Shown piece by piece: positions 34,205 to 41,260 of a DNA stretch of 41,260 bases (the stretch's first letter is position 1; each line of letters begins with the position of its first letter). The notes beneath the pieces are model-generated. The model searched no databases, was not told the origin of the DNA, and saw only the letters and a list, made by a program, of their open reading frames with translations. Both the position numbers and the translations under genes were made by a program. The stretch comes from Halomonas salinarum (GTDB taxonomy: Bacteria > Pseudomonadota > Gammaproteobacteria > Pseudomonadales > Halomonadaceae), in NCBI RefSeq assembly GCF_012062845.1, contig NZ_WWNB01000025.1, forward strand, positions 1-41,260. Direction: 5' to 3'.

Positions 34205-35762
34205 CAGAGCCTTCCCTATAGGTGTCTATTTTCTCGATGGCGGCGCGGTAAAGGCCCTTACTGGACTGGGTGATCCAGTTAACGCCTTGCCAGATTCTCT
34301 CTGAGGCATCACTCAACAGTTGTGTTTCGGTAAAGCGAACGTCTACCGGCTGGCCCACGCTTTCTGCAGGCAGTGGTTCCTCGGGAATCAGCAGGACGCT
34401 GGCGACGTTCTGCTGTTGCCTTACCCAACTGGGGAAGCCTGCCCGGGGCTGAAGCTCGATATCGAGAGCAACGTTGCGCACCCGGGCTCGAATCGGCTGA
34501 CTGGTATTGGCCAACGTGACGTAGGCCTGCTGGTTGGGTTCAATGCGGCTAATATCCTCCATATGCACCAGGGCCTCGACCATCACATCGCCTTCATCGG
34601 CACGGATCAGGGTCATGATGCGTTCGCCTTCGTCGATATAGACCCCGGTGGCACTGCTCAGCGCCCACGCCACGATGCAGTCGCAAGGGCTGTATATTTC
34701 GTTGCTGGCCTCAAGTTCCTTGAGGGCGGCGATACGCGAGTTCTCATAATCGCGCACCACTTCGAACTGCTCGACACGCGCCTCGGCAATATCCGGCGAA
34801 ACGGATTCGAACGTTATGGTGTCACCGCTGGCCGGCTGTGCGGAGTTAGCCAGACTGACCTCCTGGTTGTTGCCCTCGAGGCTTTCGCGCAGGTTTTCGA
34901 TCAGCCGGTTGTTATAGTTGAGAGCTGCCTCTGCCAGGATCATGTCTGACCTGAGGTCGCTGTTGATCACATTGGTTAACAACTGGTCACGTTCAACGCG
35001 GTCTCCAGCGGTAAACTCGTGTTCACCGAGTACACCGGGGCTAGGGGCGCGAATTTCGATGCGGGGGGCCGTCACGGCGGCGAAGCTGGGCTCAATCAGC
35101 ATGAAGTTGCGATAGGCTGTTGCTGCGCCGGCCAGAATCAATAAGCCGATCGCCAGAAATAGAAGAATGTAGCGGCCGATAGGTTTGGGGGGGCGCGAGG
35201 TAGGCGTCGGCTTGGTCGACTGACGCTTGCGCGGTGTCTGGGGATCTTCGCTGTCCAGTATTCCGTCGATATCGGGCGCACGGCCACTCAGCCCGCTGCG
35301 AATGATTTGACGCAGTGACTCGTGGTGTTTCGGCTCGATGTCGGTGATCTTGAAGCTGACGTCATAGCCTTTCCCGGCTTCAATGGGCGTGGCGTATAGA
35401 CATTCCGCCTTGAGGGGCACGATGAGTTCAAAGGTACCTGCTGCCATCAGCAGTGAGGCGGAAATGCGCTCGCCGGGTTCGAAACTACGTTGGCTCTGGG
35501 CGGAAAAGCCTCCAAGAGAGACATCATTGCCGTTTAGCTCGGCGTTGCTATCGTTGAGAGTGACGCGAAACGGTATCGCCACTCGAATATACCCCCTCTC
35601 GTCACGACGCTCGTGCTTTAGCATCTTGCCTTGAGTAAGGCGTTGGTTCTCTTGATCGACACTTTTCGCGTGCGAGGTAGTGTCGGTGTTCGTCGCTTTC
35701 AGGCTCTCCCCGAGAGAGGGGGTATGGCGCTGGTTTTTAGCATGCAACGTATCATCTTCCAT
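34182..35762 (-). CDS. Alg44-like PilZ/membrane-fusion co-polymerase
   Basis: 526 aa. An N-terminal PilZ domain (about 48-155) has the c-di-GMP signature: RGYIR (Arg56, Arg60; RxxxR) followed by DVSLGG (80-85). One transmembrane helix is at about 198-217 (YILLFLAIGLLILAGAATAY). The periplasmic part is HlyD-like, with two half-lipoyl segments (IEIRAPSPGVLG; IYSPCDCIVAWAL) around a helical hairpin and a beta-barrel (MVEALVHMEDISRIEPNQQA). This is the layout of Alg44, the subunit through which c-di-GMP activates alginate polymerisation. AAGGAG precedes ATG 35762. It should form the inner-membrane synthase with the Alg8-like protein upstream. Confidence 0.9.
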   Translation of the reverse strand: MEDDTLHAKNQRHTPSLGESLKATNTDTTSHAKSVDQENQRLTQGKMLKHERRDERGYIRVAIPFRVTLNDSNAELNGNDVSLGGFSAQSQRSFEPGERISASLLMAAGTFELIVPLKAECLYATPIEAGKGYDVSFKITDIEPKHHESLRQIIRSGLSGRAPDIDGILDSEDPQTPRKRQSTKPTPTSRPPKPIGRYILLFLAIGLLILAGAATAYRNFMLIEPSFAAVTAPRIEIRAPSPGVLGEHEFTAGDRVERDQLLTNVINSDLRSDMILAEAALNYNNRLIENLRESLEGNNQEVSLANSAQPASGDTITFESVSPDIAEARVEQFEVVRDYENSRIAALKELEASNEIYSPCDCIVAWALSSATGVYIDEGERIMTLIRADEGDVMVEALVHMEDISRIEPNQQAYVTLANTSQPIRARVRNVALDIELQPRAGFPSWVRQQQNVASVLLIPEEPLPAESVGQPVDVRFTETQLLSDASERIWQGVNWITQSSKGLYRAAIEKIDTYREGSDETSNEG

Positions 35763-35921
35763 CCGTAAATCGCTCCTTGCGTCAGAGGTAAGTCGCCGCC
35801 AGTGCGGTCATGGCCGGGGGCTCGACCCTGAATCTTGTGTTGCACTTGGTCATTGAGAACGCCATGCGGTGGTCCTTCGCGATGGCGTCATGCTGCAGGA
35901 TCTTGATCAGGCTGCCTTCTG

Positions 35922-37577
35922 TCAGGAAATGGCCAGAAGACAGCGGACTGGTTCGCAGGGCTTGTCGATAAAGGGGATGTCGAGCGAACGATCAAGCCCC
36001 TTGGGCGCCTGGCTATGCTCCCCTAGCTGATCGATACCGATTTGCAGCGAGATACGATCTGGAGGCGTCATGACGCCGGTCGAGAGGATCAGAATGAAGA
36101 GAAGGGCGCCATAGACGAGACCATGCAGCGCATGGCCCATACGGCGCTGTCTGCGCGCCGCTCTTTGATCGCCAGGCTCGCCTGCAGATATGCCCTGGCG
36201 TGACCATTTTTGCCGGTTGAAGCGAAAACTGACGTAGGTTTTCAGTATTGCGCCCCACAGCTGGTTGTAATAAATCAGCGGAATCCAAAGCAGGCTAAAG
36301 CGTCCGCGTTGCCAGGCAAGGATCAAGGTGGCAATGCTGCGGCTAAAGAGTACCCACAGCACGTAGGTGAAGAAGAACGAGGGACGTATGAAAAGTACCA
36401 CCAGGGCCACCACGGTGGGGCCCACTAGGGTCGTCCACATGGAGATGCGCTGGTCGACCAGGCTCCACCAGGCGAACATTCCCATCGGGCGGGGGCCCAG
36501 GGCGATGGCGCGGTTGCTGGTGCGCAGCATGTTGCCGAACCAGCGGCGCATCAGGTCAGTTGTCGAAGCAAAGAAGCGGTGCCGATCGGGCAGTTCCTCG
36601 AACCCGGTGACGTAGACATCGGGAACGTAGAGCATGGGCCAGCCGTTCTTCAGCAACCAGTACCAGGATGACTTGTCGTCACCCGAAAGGAACTTGAAGC
36701 TACCGAAACGCCAGTGGTCGACATGGTCGCTCTCGATCAGCTCGACGAAGTCCGGCTGGATGGCGAGGTCGGTACGAAAGACGCTGTAACGGCCCGTGAG
36801 CACCAGCAGACGCCGAGATAATGACATCGAACTCATCATCAGATGGCGCTGTGCATAGCGCAGGTCATACCATTCGCGGGTGATGTCGTTACCCGTCACC
36901 TCGGCGCGGTTGTTGGTGGTCAATGCGCCCAGGTCGGGCTGGGACATAAAGAAAGCAAGCGTGCGTGACAGCGTGCCTGGCTCCAGGCGAATATCGCCGT
37001 CCATCGATATAAGCAGCGAATCCGGCGCGGGCAGGCTCCTGGAAATGGCCCGAAGCACCTCGGCCATGGCGGAGCGTTTGCCGTCACCTTTCTGGAACAT
37101 GTAGCGCACTTTGACGTTGTCGGGCCAGCGGTGCTCATCCAGGACGTGAGTGATGATATCCACGTCCGTACGGTCCGACACAGAGGCGAAGATCGTCGTC
37201 GGTACACCGTACTTGCGAGCCTCTCGTATCAAGGCATCGTATACCTGAAAGTTGACATGCGTGTCGATACGAAAGGAGGTGCACAGTACGAATAGCTCCG
37301 ATGGCTTTTCGGTCTCACCGACCGCGTCGGCTTCGGCACGCAGGCTCGGAAAGACAACGCGGTTGTACCAGAGCGAGCGAACAGCCTGTACTCCCCACCA
37401 GGAGTAGCGCCAGATGGCGATCCAACCGATGATGAAAAAGAAGCTTTTCGATGCTGGCGAGAACACCCCCGTTGGCAGTCCACTGATGGTGACGACCAGC
37501 AGCGCCAGGCCGAACAAAAAAGTGGTCAGCTCCGTCATCCGGCTGGCAGAGGAATAACCCCGTCGTTTAGCGCTCAT
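35922..37577 (-). CDS. Alg8-like family 2 glycosyltransferase (polysaccharide synthase)
   Basis: 551 aa integral membrane synthase. Two N-terminal helices (about 16-58) precede a GT-A domain. It carries SDRTDVD, the catalytic SMDGDIRLEP with DGD 193-195, SGDDKS (298-303) and RRWFGN (344-349, the QxxRW-like acceptor motif). At least four C-terminal helices follow, at about 365-480. The order and the wording around SGDDKSSWYWLLK match Alg8, which polymerises GDP-mannuronate in alginate makers. In this operon the only sugar-nucleotide enzyme is a UDP-glucose dehydrogenase, so UDP-glucuronate is the more likely donor. The start is ATG 37577 behind GAGG, 9 nt after the ugd stop. A 159-nt gap follows before the PilZ gene. 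Confidence 0.9.
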   Translation of the reverse strand: MSAKRRGYSSASRMTELTTFLFGLALLVVTISGLPTGVFSPASKSFFFIIGWIAIWRYSWWGVQAVRSLWYNRVVFPSLRAEADAVGETEKPSELFVLCTSFRIDTHVNFQVYDALIREARKYGVPTTIFASVSDRTDVDIITHVLDEHRWPDNVKVRYMFQKGDGKRSAMAEVLRAISRSLPAPDSLLISMDGDIRLEPGTLSRTLAFFMSQPDLGALTTNNRAEVTGNDITREWYDLRYAQRHLMMSSMSLSRRLLVLTGRYSVFRTDLAIQPDFVELIESDHVDHWRFGSFKFLSGDDKSSWYWLLKNGWPMLYVPDVYVTGFEELPDRHRFFASTTDLMRRWFGNMLRTSNRAIALGPRPMGMFAWWSLVDQRISMWTTLVGPTVVALVVLFIRPSFFFTYVLWVLFSRSIATLILAWQRGRFSLLWIPLIYYNQLWGAILKTYVSFRFNRQKWSRQGISAGEPGDQRAARRQRRMGHALHGLVYGALLFILILSTGVMTPPDRISLQIGIDQLGEHSQAPKGLDRSLDIPFIDKPCEPVRCLLAIS

Positions 37578-37586
37578 CGGAATGCC

Positions 37587-38933
37587 TCAAGCCAGAACGG
37601 CGCGGGCTGAGTCGCCCCGGCCGATAGCGTAGTAGGCAAGTCCGGCGGCCTTGACACTTTCGGGGTGGAAGATATTGCGGCCGTCGACCAACACCGGCTC
37701 AAGCAGCGTCTTTCTCAGCTGGTCGAAGTCGACGGTGCGGAAGGCTTTCCATTCGGTGCAGATAACCAGTGCATGGGCACCTTCCAGAGCGTCTTCGCGA
37801 TGTTCGGCAAGCGTGAGGTCGTCGTGATGCCCGTAGATGCGGCGGCACTCGTTGCTGGCCTCGGGATCAAACGCCTGAACGCGCGCACCTGCATCCCAAA
37901 GGGCTTCCATGAGGTCTCGGCTGGGGGCTTCGCGCATGTCATCGGTATTGGGTTTGAAGGCAAGCCCCCATACGGCGATGGTCTTGCCAGCCAACTGGCC
38001 GTCGAAGGCTTGGTAGAGCTTTTCGAACAGCTTTGTCTTTTGCCGGGAATTGACTCGTTCTACCGCCTCGATTATTAAAGCGGGGTGACCGATTTCTTTG
38101 GCGGTATTGGCTAGGGCTCTTACGTCCTTGGGGAAGCAGGAACCACCGTAGCCACAGCCGGGGTAGATAAAGCTGTAACCAATGCGCGGGTCGGAACCGA
38201 TCCCGTGGCGGACCTCTTCGACATCGGCGCCGAGGCGCTCGGCGAGGTTGGCGACTTCGTTGATGAAGCTTATCTTGGTCGCAAGCATCGTATTGGCTGC
38301 GTACTTGGTCAGTTCGGCACTGCGCACGCCCATAAACATCAACTTGTCGCGCTGACGGTTATAGGGGCCATAGCATTCACGCATGGCTTCCCTGACGCGC
38401 TCAGAGTCGGTGCCGACAATGATTCGAGAACCGCGCGAGAAGTCCTCGATTGCCGCACCCTCCTTGAGGAATTCCGGGTTAGAGCAAACGTCGAATGCAA
38501 GGTCAAGGCCGCGCTTTTCAAGCTCGATGGCAACGGCACGCTTCACTTTGTCGGCGGTTCCAACGGGCACAGTCGACTTATCGACGATGATTTTATAGTC
38601 ATTCATGTGCTGACCGATGGTCTCGGCAACCTTCAGCACGTACTGGAGGTCGGCACTGCCGTCTTCGTCGGAAGGGGTGCCAACGGCGATGAACTGGAGC
38701 AAGCCAAATTTAACTGCTTCGACGGCATCGGTGGTGAAGCGTAATCGACCTGCCGCCTGGTTTTGACGAACCAGGTTTTCCAGCCCCGGTTCAAAAATCG
38801 GTATTTCGCCCGCCTTGAGTCTGTCCACTTTGTCCTTGTCCACGTCGACGCAAATGACGTCATGACCGACTTCGGCTAAGCAGGCGCCCGTTACGAGCCC
38901 CACATAACCACAAGCGAAGATGCTGATCTTCAT
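37587..38933 (-). CDS. ugd: UDP-glucose 6-dehydrogenase
   Basis: 448 aa from ATG 38933 (CAGGGAA upstream). Oxidises UDP-glucose to UDP-glucuronate with two NAD. Visible features: N-terminal Rossmann [29 protein letters not shown] (120-126), [14 protein letters not shown], Lys210 in ELTKYAAN, and the catalytic Cys266 in [30 protein letters not shown] lies in the C-terminal domain. GDP-mannose dehydrogenase (AlgD) instead carries GGSCLPKD, NPEFLREST and GLSFKAGTDDLRESP, so UDP-glucose is favoured. First gene of the polysaccharide operon, 9 nt before the synthase gene. Confidence 0.93.
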   Translation of the reverse strand: MKISIFACGYVGLVTGACLAEVGHDVICVDVDKDKVDRLKAGEIPIFEPGLENLVRQNQAAGRLRFTTDAVEAVKFGLLQFIAVGTPSDEDGSADLQYVLKVAETIGQHMNDYKIIVDKSTVPVGTADKVKRAVAIELEKRGLDLAFDVCSNPEFLKEGAAIEDFSRGSRIIVGTDSERVREAMRECYGPYNRQRDKLMFMGVRSAELTKYAANTMLATKISFINEVANLAERLGADVEEVRHGIGSDPRIGYSFIYPGCGYGGSCFPKDVRALANTAKEIGHPALIIEAVERVNSRQKTKLFEKLYQAFDGQLAGKTIAVWGLAFKPNTDDMREAPSRDLMEALWDAGARVQAFDPEASNECRRIYGHHDDLTLAEHREDALEGAHALVICTEWKAFRTVDFDQLRKTLLEPVLVDGRNIFHPESVKAAGLAYYAIGRGDSARAVLA

Positions 38934-39017
38934 TTCCCTGTTACTCCTAGCTGATGTGCGGCGCAATGGCCTCGCGACAGGAGGCTGAAGAGGCCTTCCT
39001 GCAGGCTGTGACGCGAA

Positions 39018-39047
39018 GTATTAAAGCTCGACATCGAACAATTTCAA
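39018..39047 (-). promoter_or_regulatory. Weak sigma-70-like promoter ahead of ugd
   Basis: On the minus strand TTGAAA (39042-39047) is followed after 17 nt by TTAATAC, about 85 nt upstream of the ugd ATG. The -35 is good and the -10 is poor, as expected for a promoter that needs an activator. Confidence 0.3.
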
Positions 39048-39108
39048 TCTAAGTAAACCAACTCGTCTTCATCATTAGATGAGTGGCGAGAAGGTTCATG
39101 TCATGGTG

Positions 39109-39129
39109 GCGTCGCATGTTGTGTGACGC
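39109..39129. promoter_or_regulatory. Imperfect dyad upstream of the ugd operon
   Basis: GCGTCGCA (39109-39116) and TGTGACGC (39122-39129) form an 8-bp dyad with one G-T pair and a 5-nt loop. It lies about 60-80 nt upstream of the candidate -35, a position suited to an activator site. It could also be the remains of a terminator for the IS fragment to its right. Confidence 0.25.
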
Positions 39130-39195
39130 GCGGGGGGAACTTCCTGTACCAGTAGGTCCCTTGCCATCTACGAATCGAGGATATGTGATGTAGAG

Positions 39196-39432
39196 GTTTC
39201 TCTCTGTTCGCTGTCGCACACCCAAGGCTACTCTGTTACCGAAGCCAGCCGCTCTTTGGATGTTGGCGAAAACGCCCTGAGGCGTTGGGTAAAGCAGCTC
39301 GCTGAAGAACGTGGCGGGGTGACTCCCACCTCCAAAGCACTAACGCCGGAGCAGCAGCGAATCCAGGAACTGGAAGCTCGCTGTGAGCGCTGGGAGCGGG
39401 AAAAATCGATACAACAAAAGGCTACTGCCTGA
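39196..39432 (+). pseudogene. IS3-family orfA (HTH) fragment
   Basis: The frame ending TGA 39430-39432 reads TQGYSVTEASRSLDVGENAL (helix-turn-helix), then RRWVKQLAEERGGVTPTSKA, LTPEQQRIQELEARCERWER and EKSIQQKATA. This is the IS3-family TnpA pattern with its leucine-zipper region. The first about 15 residues are missing, there is no start codon, and no orfB follows. The remaining 39433-39719 is further IS-like debris without a gene. Confidence 0.75.
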
Positions 39433-39719
39433 ATTCAAGTGACAAATGAACACCATCAACTACTTCAGGGGGGCGTTCTTGCAGCGTGATCCAAACCAAC
39501 GGGATTCCGGGAAAACCGGGGCGGTTAAGTTTCTCGATGCCCTGAGGAATGAGGCGGGCTTACCGGTCCTGATATGGGGTGAGGGGCAAAACCGGGGCAA
39601 TTCTGCTTAGGGCCTGGTCCGTATGTCGGGGACTACTTCACCTTGCGATCAAGTGGTAGATTCGGTGAAGATACCGACGCCGCACCGTGCGGCTCCCCTT
39701 GGCCACCAAACGAGACCCC

Positions 39720-40736
39720 ATGCTTCTGCTTGTTGCGTTTGCGACACTCTCTATCGCCGTTTCCTTCCTATGCTCGCTGCTTGAAGCCGCGCTCCTTTCC
39801 ATGACCCCCAGCTATGTGGCGCAGCTGAAAGAGTCGCGCCCCAAGCTGCATGAGCAGCTTGCTCATCTGAAGCACAATATCGATCAGCCGCTGGCGGCGA
39901 TTCTGACGCTTAACACCATCGCCCACACGGTGGGGGCCACCGGCGTCGGTGCCCAGGTCACCGTGGTCTTCGGTGAAGCCTGGCTCGGCATTGCTTCGGC
40001 GGTGATGACGCTGTTGATCCTGTTCCTCTCCGAGATCATTCCCAAGACCATCGGTGCCACCTACTGGCGGCAGCTCTCCGGCCTCTTGGCCACGACGCTC
40101 AACGCCATGGTGTGGATCCTCAAACCTTTCCTCTGGCTCTCCGAGCGCATCACCAAGCGTATCGGCAAGGACGTGCTCGACACCGACATGCGTGGCGAGA
40201 TCAAAGCCCTTGCTCAGATCGGTCAGAAGGAGAAGGCGCTGGATCCCGAAGAGACCCGGGTCATCGTTAACATCCTCAACCTTCACGACATCCTGGTGAA
40301 GAACGTGATGACGCCGCGTACCGTCTCGGTCACCGTCACGCCGGACATGACGGTGGACGAATTCGACAAGGAATTGGGTCGTTCACCCTTTACCCGCTTC
40401 CCGGTGATGGATGGCGGCGAGCAGGTGCTGGGCTATGTGCACAAGGCGGATACCTATCACGCCGAGGGCGATGCTGACCTCAAGTCGCTGATGCACCCGG
40501 TCAAGACGGTGTCTGCCGATGAGAGCGTCGAGCAGGTGTTAACGATGATGGTCCAGGATCGTCAGCACCTCTGTGTCGTGTATGACGATCTGGGGACCTG
40601 GGTGGGCATTATTAGCCTGGAGGACATCATCGAGACGATTCTCGGGCAGGACATCGTCGACGAGACCGATAACGTCGCCAACCTGCGTAAGTACGCACGT
40701 CAGCGCTGGACGAAGATGCTTAAGAAAAACGAGTAG
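39720..40736 (+). CDS. CNNM/CorC-family CBS-domain transporter
   Basis: 338 aa from ATG 39720 (MLLLVAFATLS, the usual N-terminus; GTG 39687 is an upstream alternative). The DUF21/CNNM membrane domain spans about 1-140, with LCSLLEAALLSMTPSYVAQL, LTLNTIAHTVGATGVGAQV and LSEIIPKTIGA, followed by a CBS pair at about 190-310 (VMTPRTVSVTV, GIISLEDIIETILGQDIVDE). No C-terminal CorC_HlyC domain follows. Family members export or sense Mg2+/Co2+; the older name is hemolysin-like, without evidence of hemolysis. It sits between two decayed IS elements and appears intact. Confidence 0.88.
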   Translation: MLLLVAFATLSIAVSFLCSLLEAALLSMTPSYVAQLKESRPKLHEQLAHLKHNIDQPLAAILTLNTIAHTVGATGVGAQVTVVFGEAWLGIASAVMTLLILFLSEIIPKTIGATYWRQLSGLLATTLNAMVWILKPFLWLSERITKRIGKDVLDTDMRGEIKALAQIGQKEKALDPEETRVIVNILNLHDILVKNVMTPRTVSVTVTPDMTVDEFDKELGRSPFTRFPVMDGGEQVLGYVHKADTYHAEGDADLKSLMHPVKTVSADESVEQVLTMMVQDRQHLCVVYDDLGTWVGIISLEDIIETILGQDIVDETDNVANLRKYARQRWTKMLKKNE

Positions 40737-40745
40737 AGTTTTCTT

Positions 40746-41260
40746 CTACCTGCCGGGTCCCGCATGATTAACCACCCGCTTGGTAAATAACTCAGGCCGC
40801 TTGGCCTGCCATTCTTTCATCACCGCAATCGGTGACTGATGGTGCAGCGCCTTCTGCGGGATATGGTGATTGTACAACCACATATAGCGTTTCAGCGTCT
40901 GCTCCAGATCCTCGCCTGAGGTATAGCGCCGAGTCGCCAGCACGTCACCGATGCGGCCATTAAAACGTTCAACCATGCCGTTCGTCTGCGGCCTTCCCGG
41001 CTGGATCAGGCGATGCTCGATGCCATGGACCTGGCACTCCTGGTCGAACTCATGATTCCCGCTGGGCTTACGCTCACCGGCCCGAGTGAAGCGATCGGTA
41101 AAGGATTTTCCGTAGTACCTACGGAACAATCTGGTGAGCACCGTCTGGATCTTGAAGGGGGCCTTCTCTTTCACCTGCTTCATGAACGCACGCGCATCCT
41201 TCGCTGACTGACTGCGCCTGACCTCCAGATAGACCCAACGCGTGGCACGGTCGATGGCGA
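40746..41260 (-). pseudogene. IS481-like transposase, cut by window end, missing a catalytic Asp
   Basis: The frame is open from the right edge to the stop at 40746-40748. The rve core shows AIDRATRWVYLEV (first catalytic Asp), RLIQPGRPQTNGMVERFNGR (catalytic Glu) and YNHHIPQKALHHQSP at the end, typical of IS481. Where DNGKSFTDRF with the second Asp is expected, the sequence reads TRLFRRYYGKSFTDRF. About 15 bp have been added, including the dyad CCGTAG-GTA-CTACGG. The frame is preserved but the DDE triad is broken. The N-terminus lies outside the window. Confidence 0.75.

Larger units (their letters stand above)
38934..39195. other. Upstream region of the polysaccharide operon
   Basis: About 260 nt containing the operon's likely promoter and several small dyads, including GCGTCGCA/TGTGACGC (39109-39129) and TCATC-ATTA-GATGA (39069-39082). 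No gene seen and no GEMM-like sequence found here. Confidence 0.35.

Noticed and set aside
37587..38933. AlgD (GDP-mannose dehydrogenase) assignment
   Set aside because: Motifs around the catalytic Cys and in the C-terminal domain match UDP-glucose dehydrogenase instead.
1..41260. CRISPR arrays, tRNA and rRNA genes
   Set aside because: No regularly spaced direct repeats with unique spacers, and no tRNA- or rRNA-like sequence noticed on either strand by eye.

Overview
The window looks like a chromosomal segment of a moderately GC-rich gammaproteobacterium, most likely a Halomonas-type marine or halophilic species. The reasons are a phasin (polyhydroxyalkanoate granule protein), a Met-rich Spy/ZraP-like periplasmic protein, an AI-2E family transporter, typical proteobacterial codon use, and many decayed insertion sequences. 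The genus is an inference from gene content, not from a marker gene.

Layout. Positions 1-3300 are a graveyard of mobile DNA: the 3' end of an IS701-like transposase with a frameshift, a 130-bp MITE-like element, a broken group II intron, and an IS3-family transposase fragment that abuts the intron's 5' end. Two very small genes lie in or beside it, a 41-aa lysine-rich protein and a 24-aa single-helix membrane protein. Positions 3900-11250 carry ordinary stress and housekeeping genes: a class II histone-deacetylase-like amidohydrolase, a GNAT acetyltransferase, a phasin, a Spy-like protein, an AI-2E transporter, a fatty acid desaturase and a PRC-barrel protein.

Positions 11650-38933 form the main locus and read as one c-di-GMP-controlled exopolysaccharide and matrix-protein system. 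It starts with a PAS-PAS-LOV-GGDEF-EAL protein whose EAL site is intact and whose GGDEF motif is damaged. A complete type I secretion system (ABC, membrane fusion protein, TolC-like) follows. Next come two Crp/Fnr paralogs, an IS1595 fragment, and a second GGDEF-EAL protein with the opposite pattern (intact GGDEF and I-site, broken EAL). Then come pgi and galU. On the minus strand are a 894-aa secreted beta-helix/RTX protein with three CBM2-like modules, preceded by a GEMM-I (c-di-GMP-I) riboswitch, and a six-gene operon: UDP-glucose dehydrogenase, Alg8-like synthase, Alg44-like PilZ protein, PL14-like lyase, PL5 lyase, and a large AlgK-like Sel1 lipoprotein.

How it fits together. pgi, galU and ugd lead to UDP-glucuronate, whereas alginate needs GDP-mannuronate. 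The synthase, co-polymerase, lyases and Sel1 scaffold look alginate-like. The simplest reading is an alginate-type machine that makes a polyglucuronate-type polymer. Its synthesis would be gated by c-di-GMP through PilZ, a matrix protein would be gated by the riboswitch and exported by the type I system, and the c-di-GMP pool would be set by the GGDEF protein and the possibly blue-light-sensing EAL protein. This product assignment is an inference. Beyond 39000 there are further IS fragments, a CNNM/CorC-type transporter, and an IS481-like transposase running off the right end.
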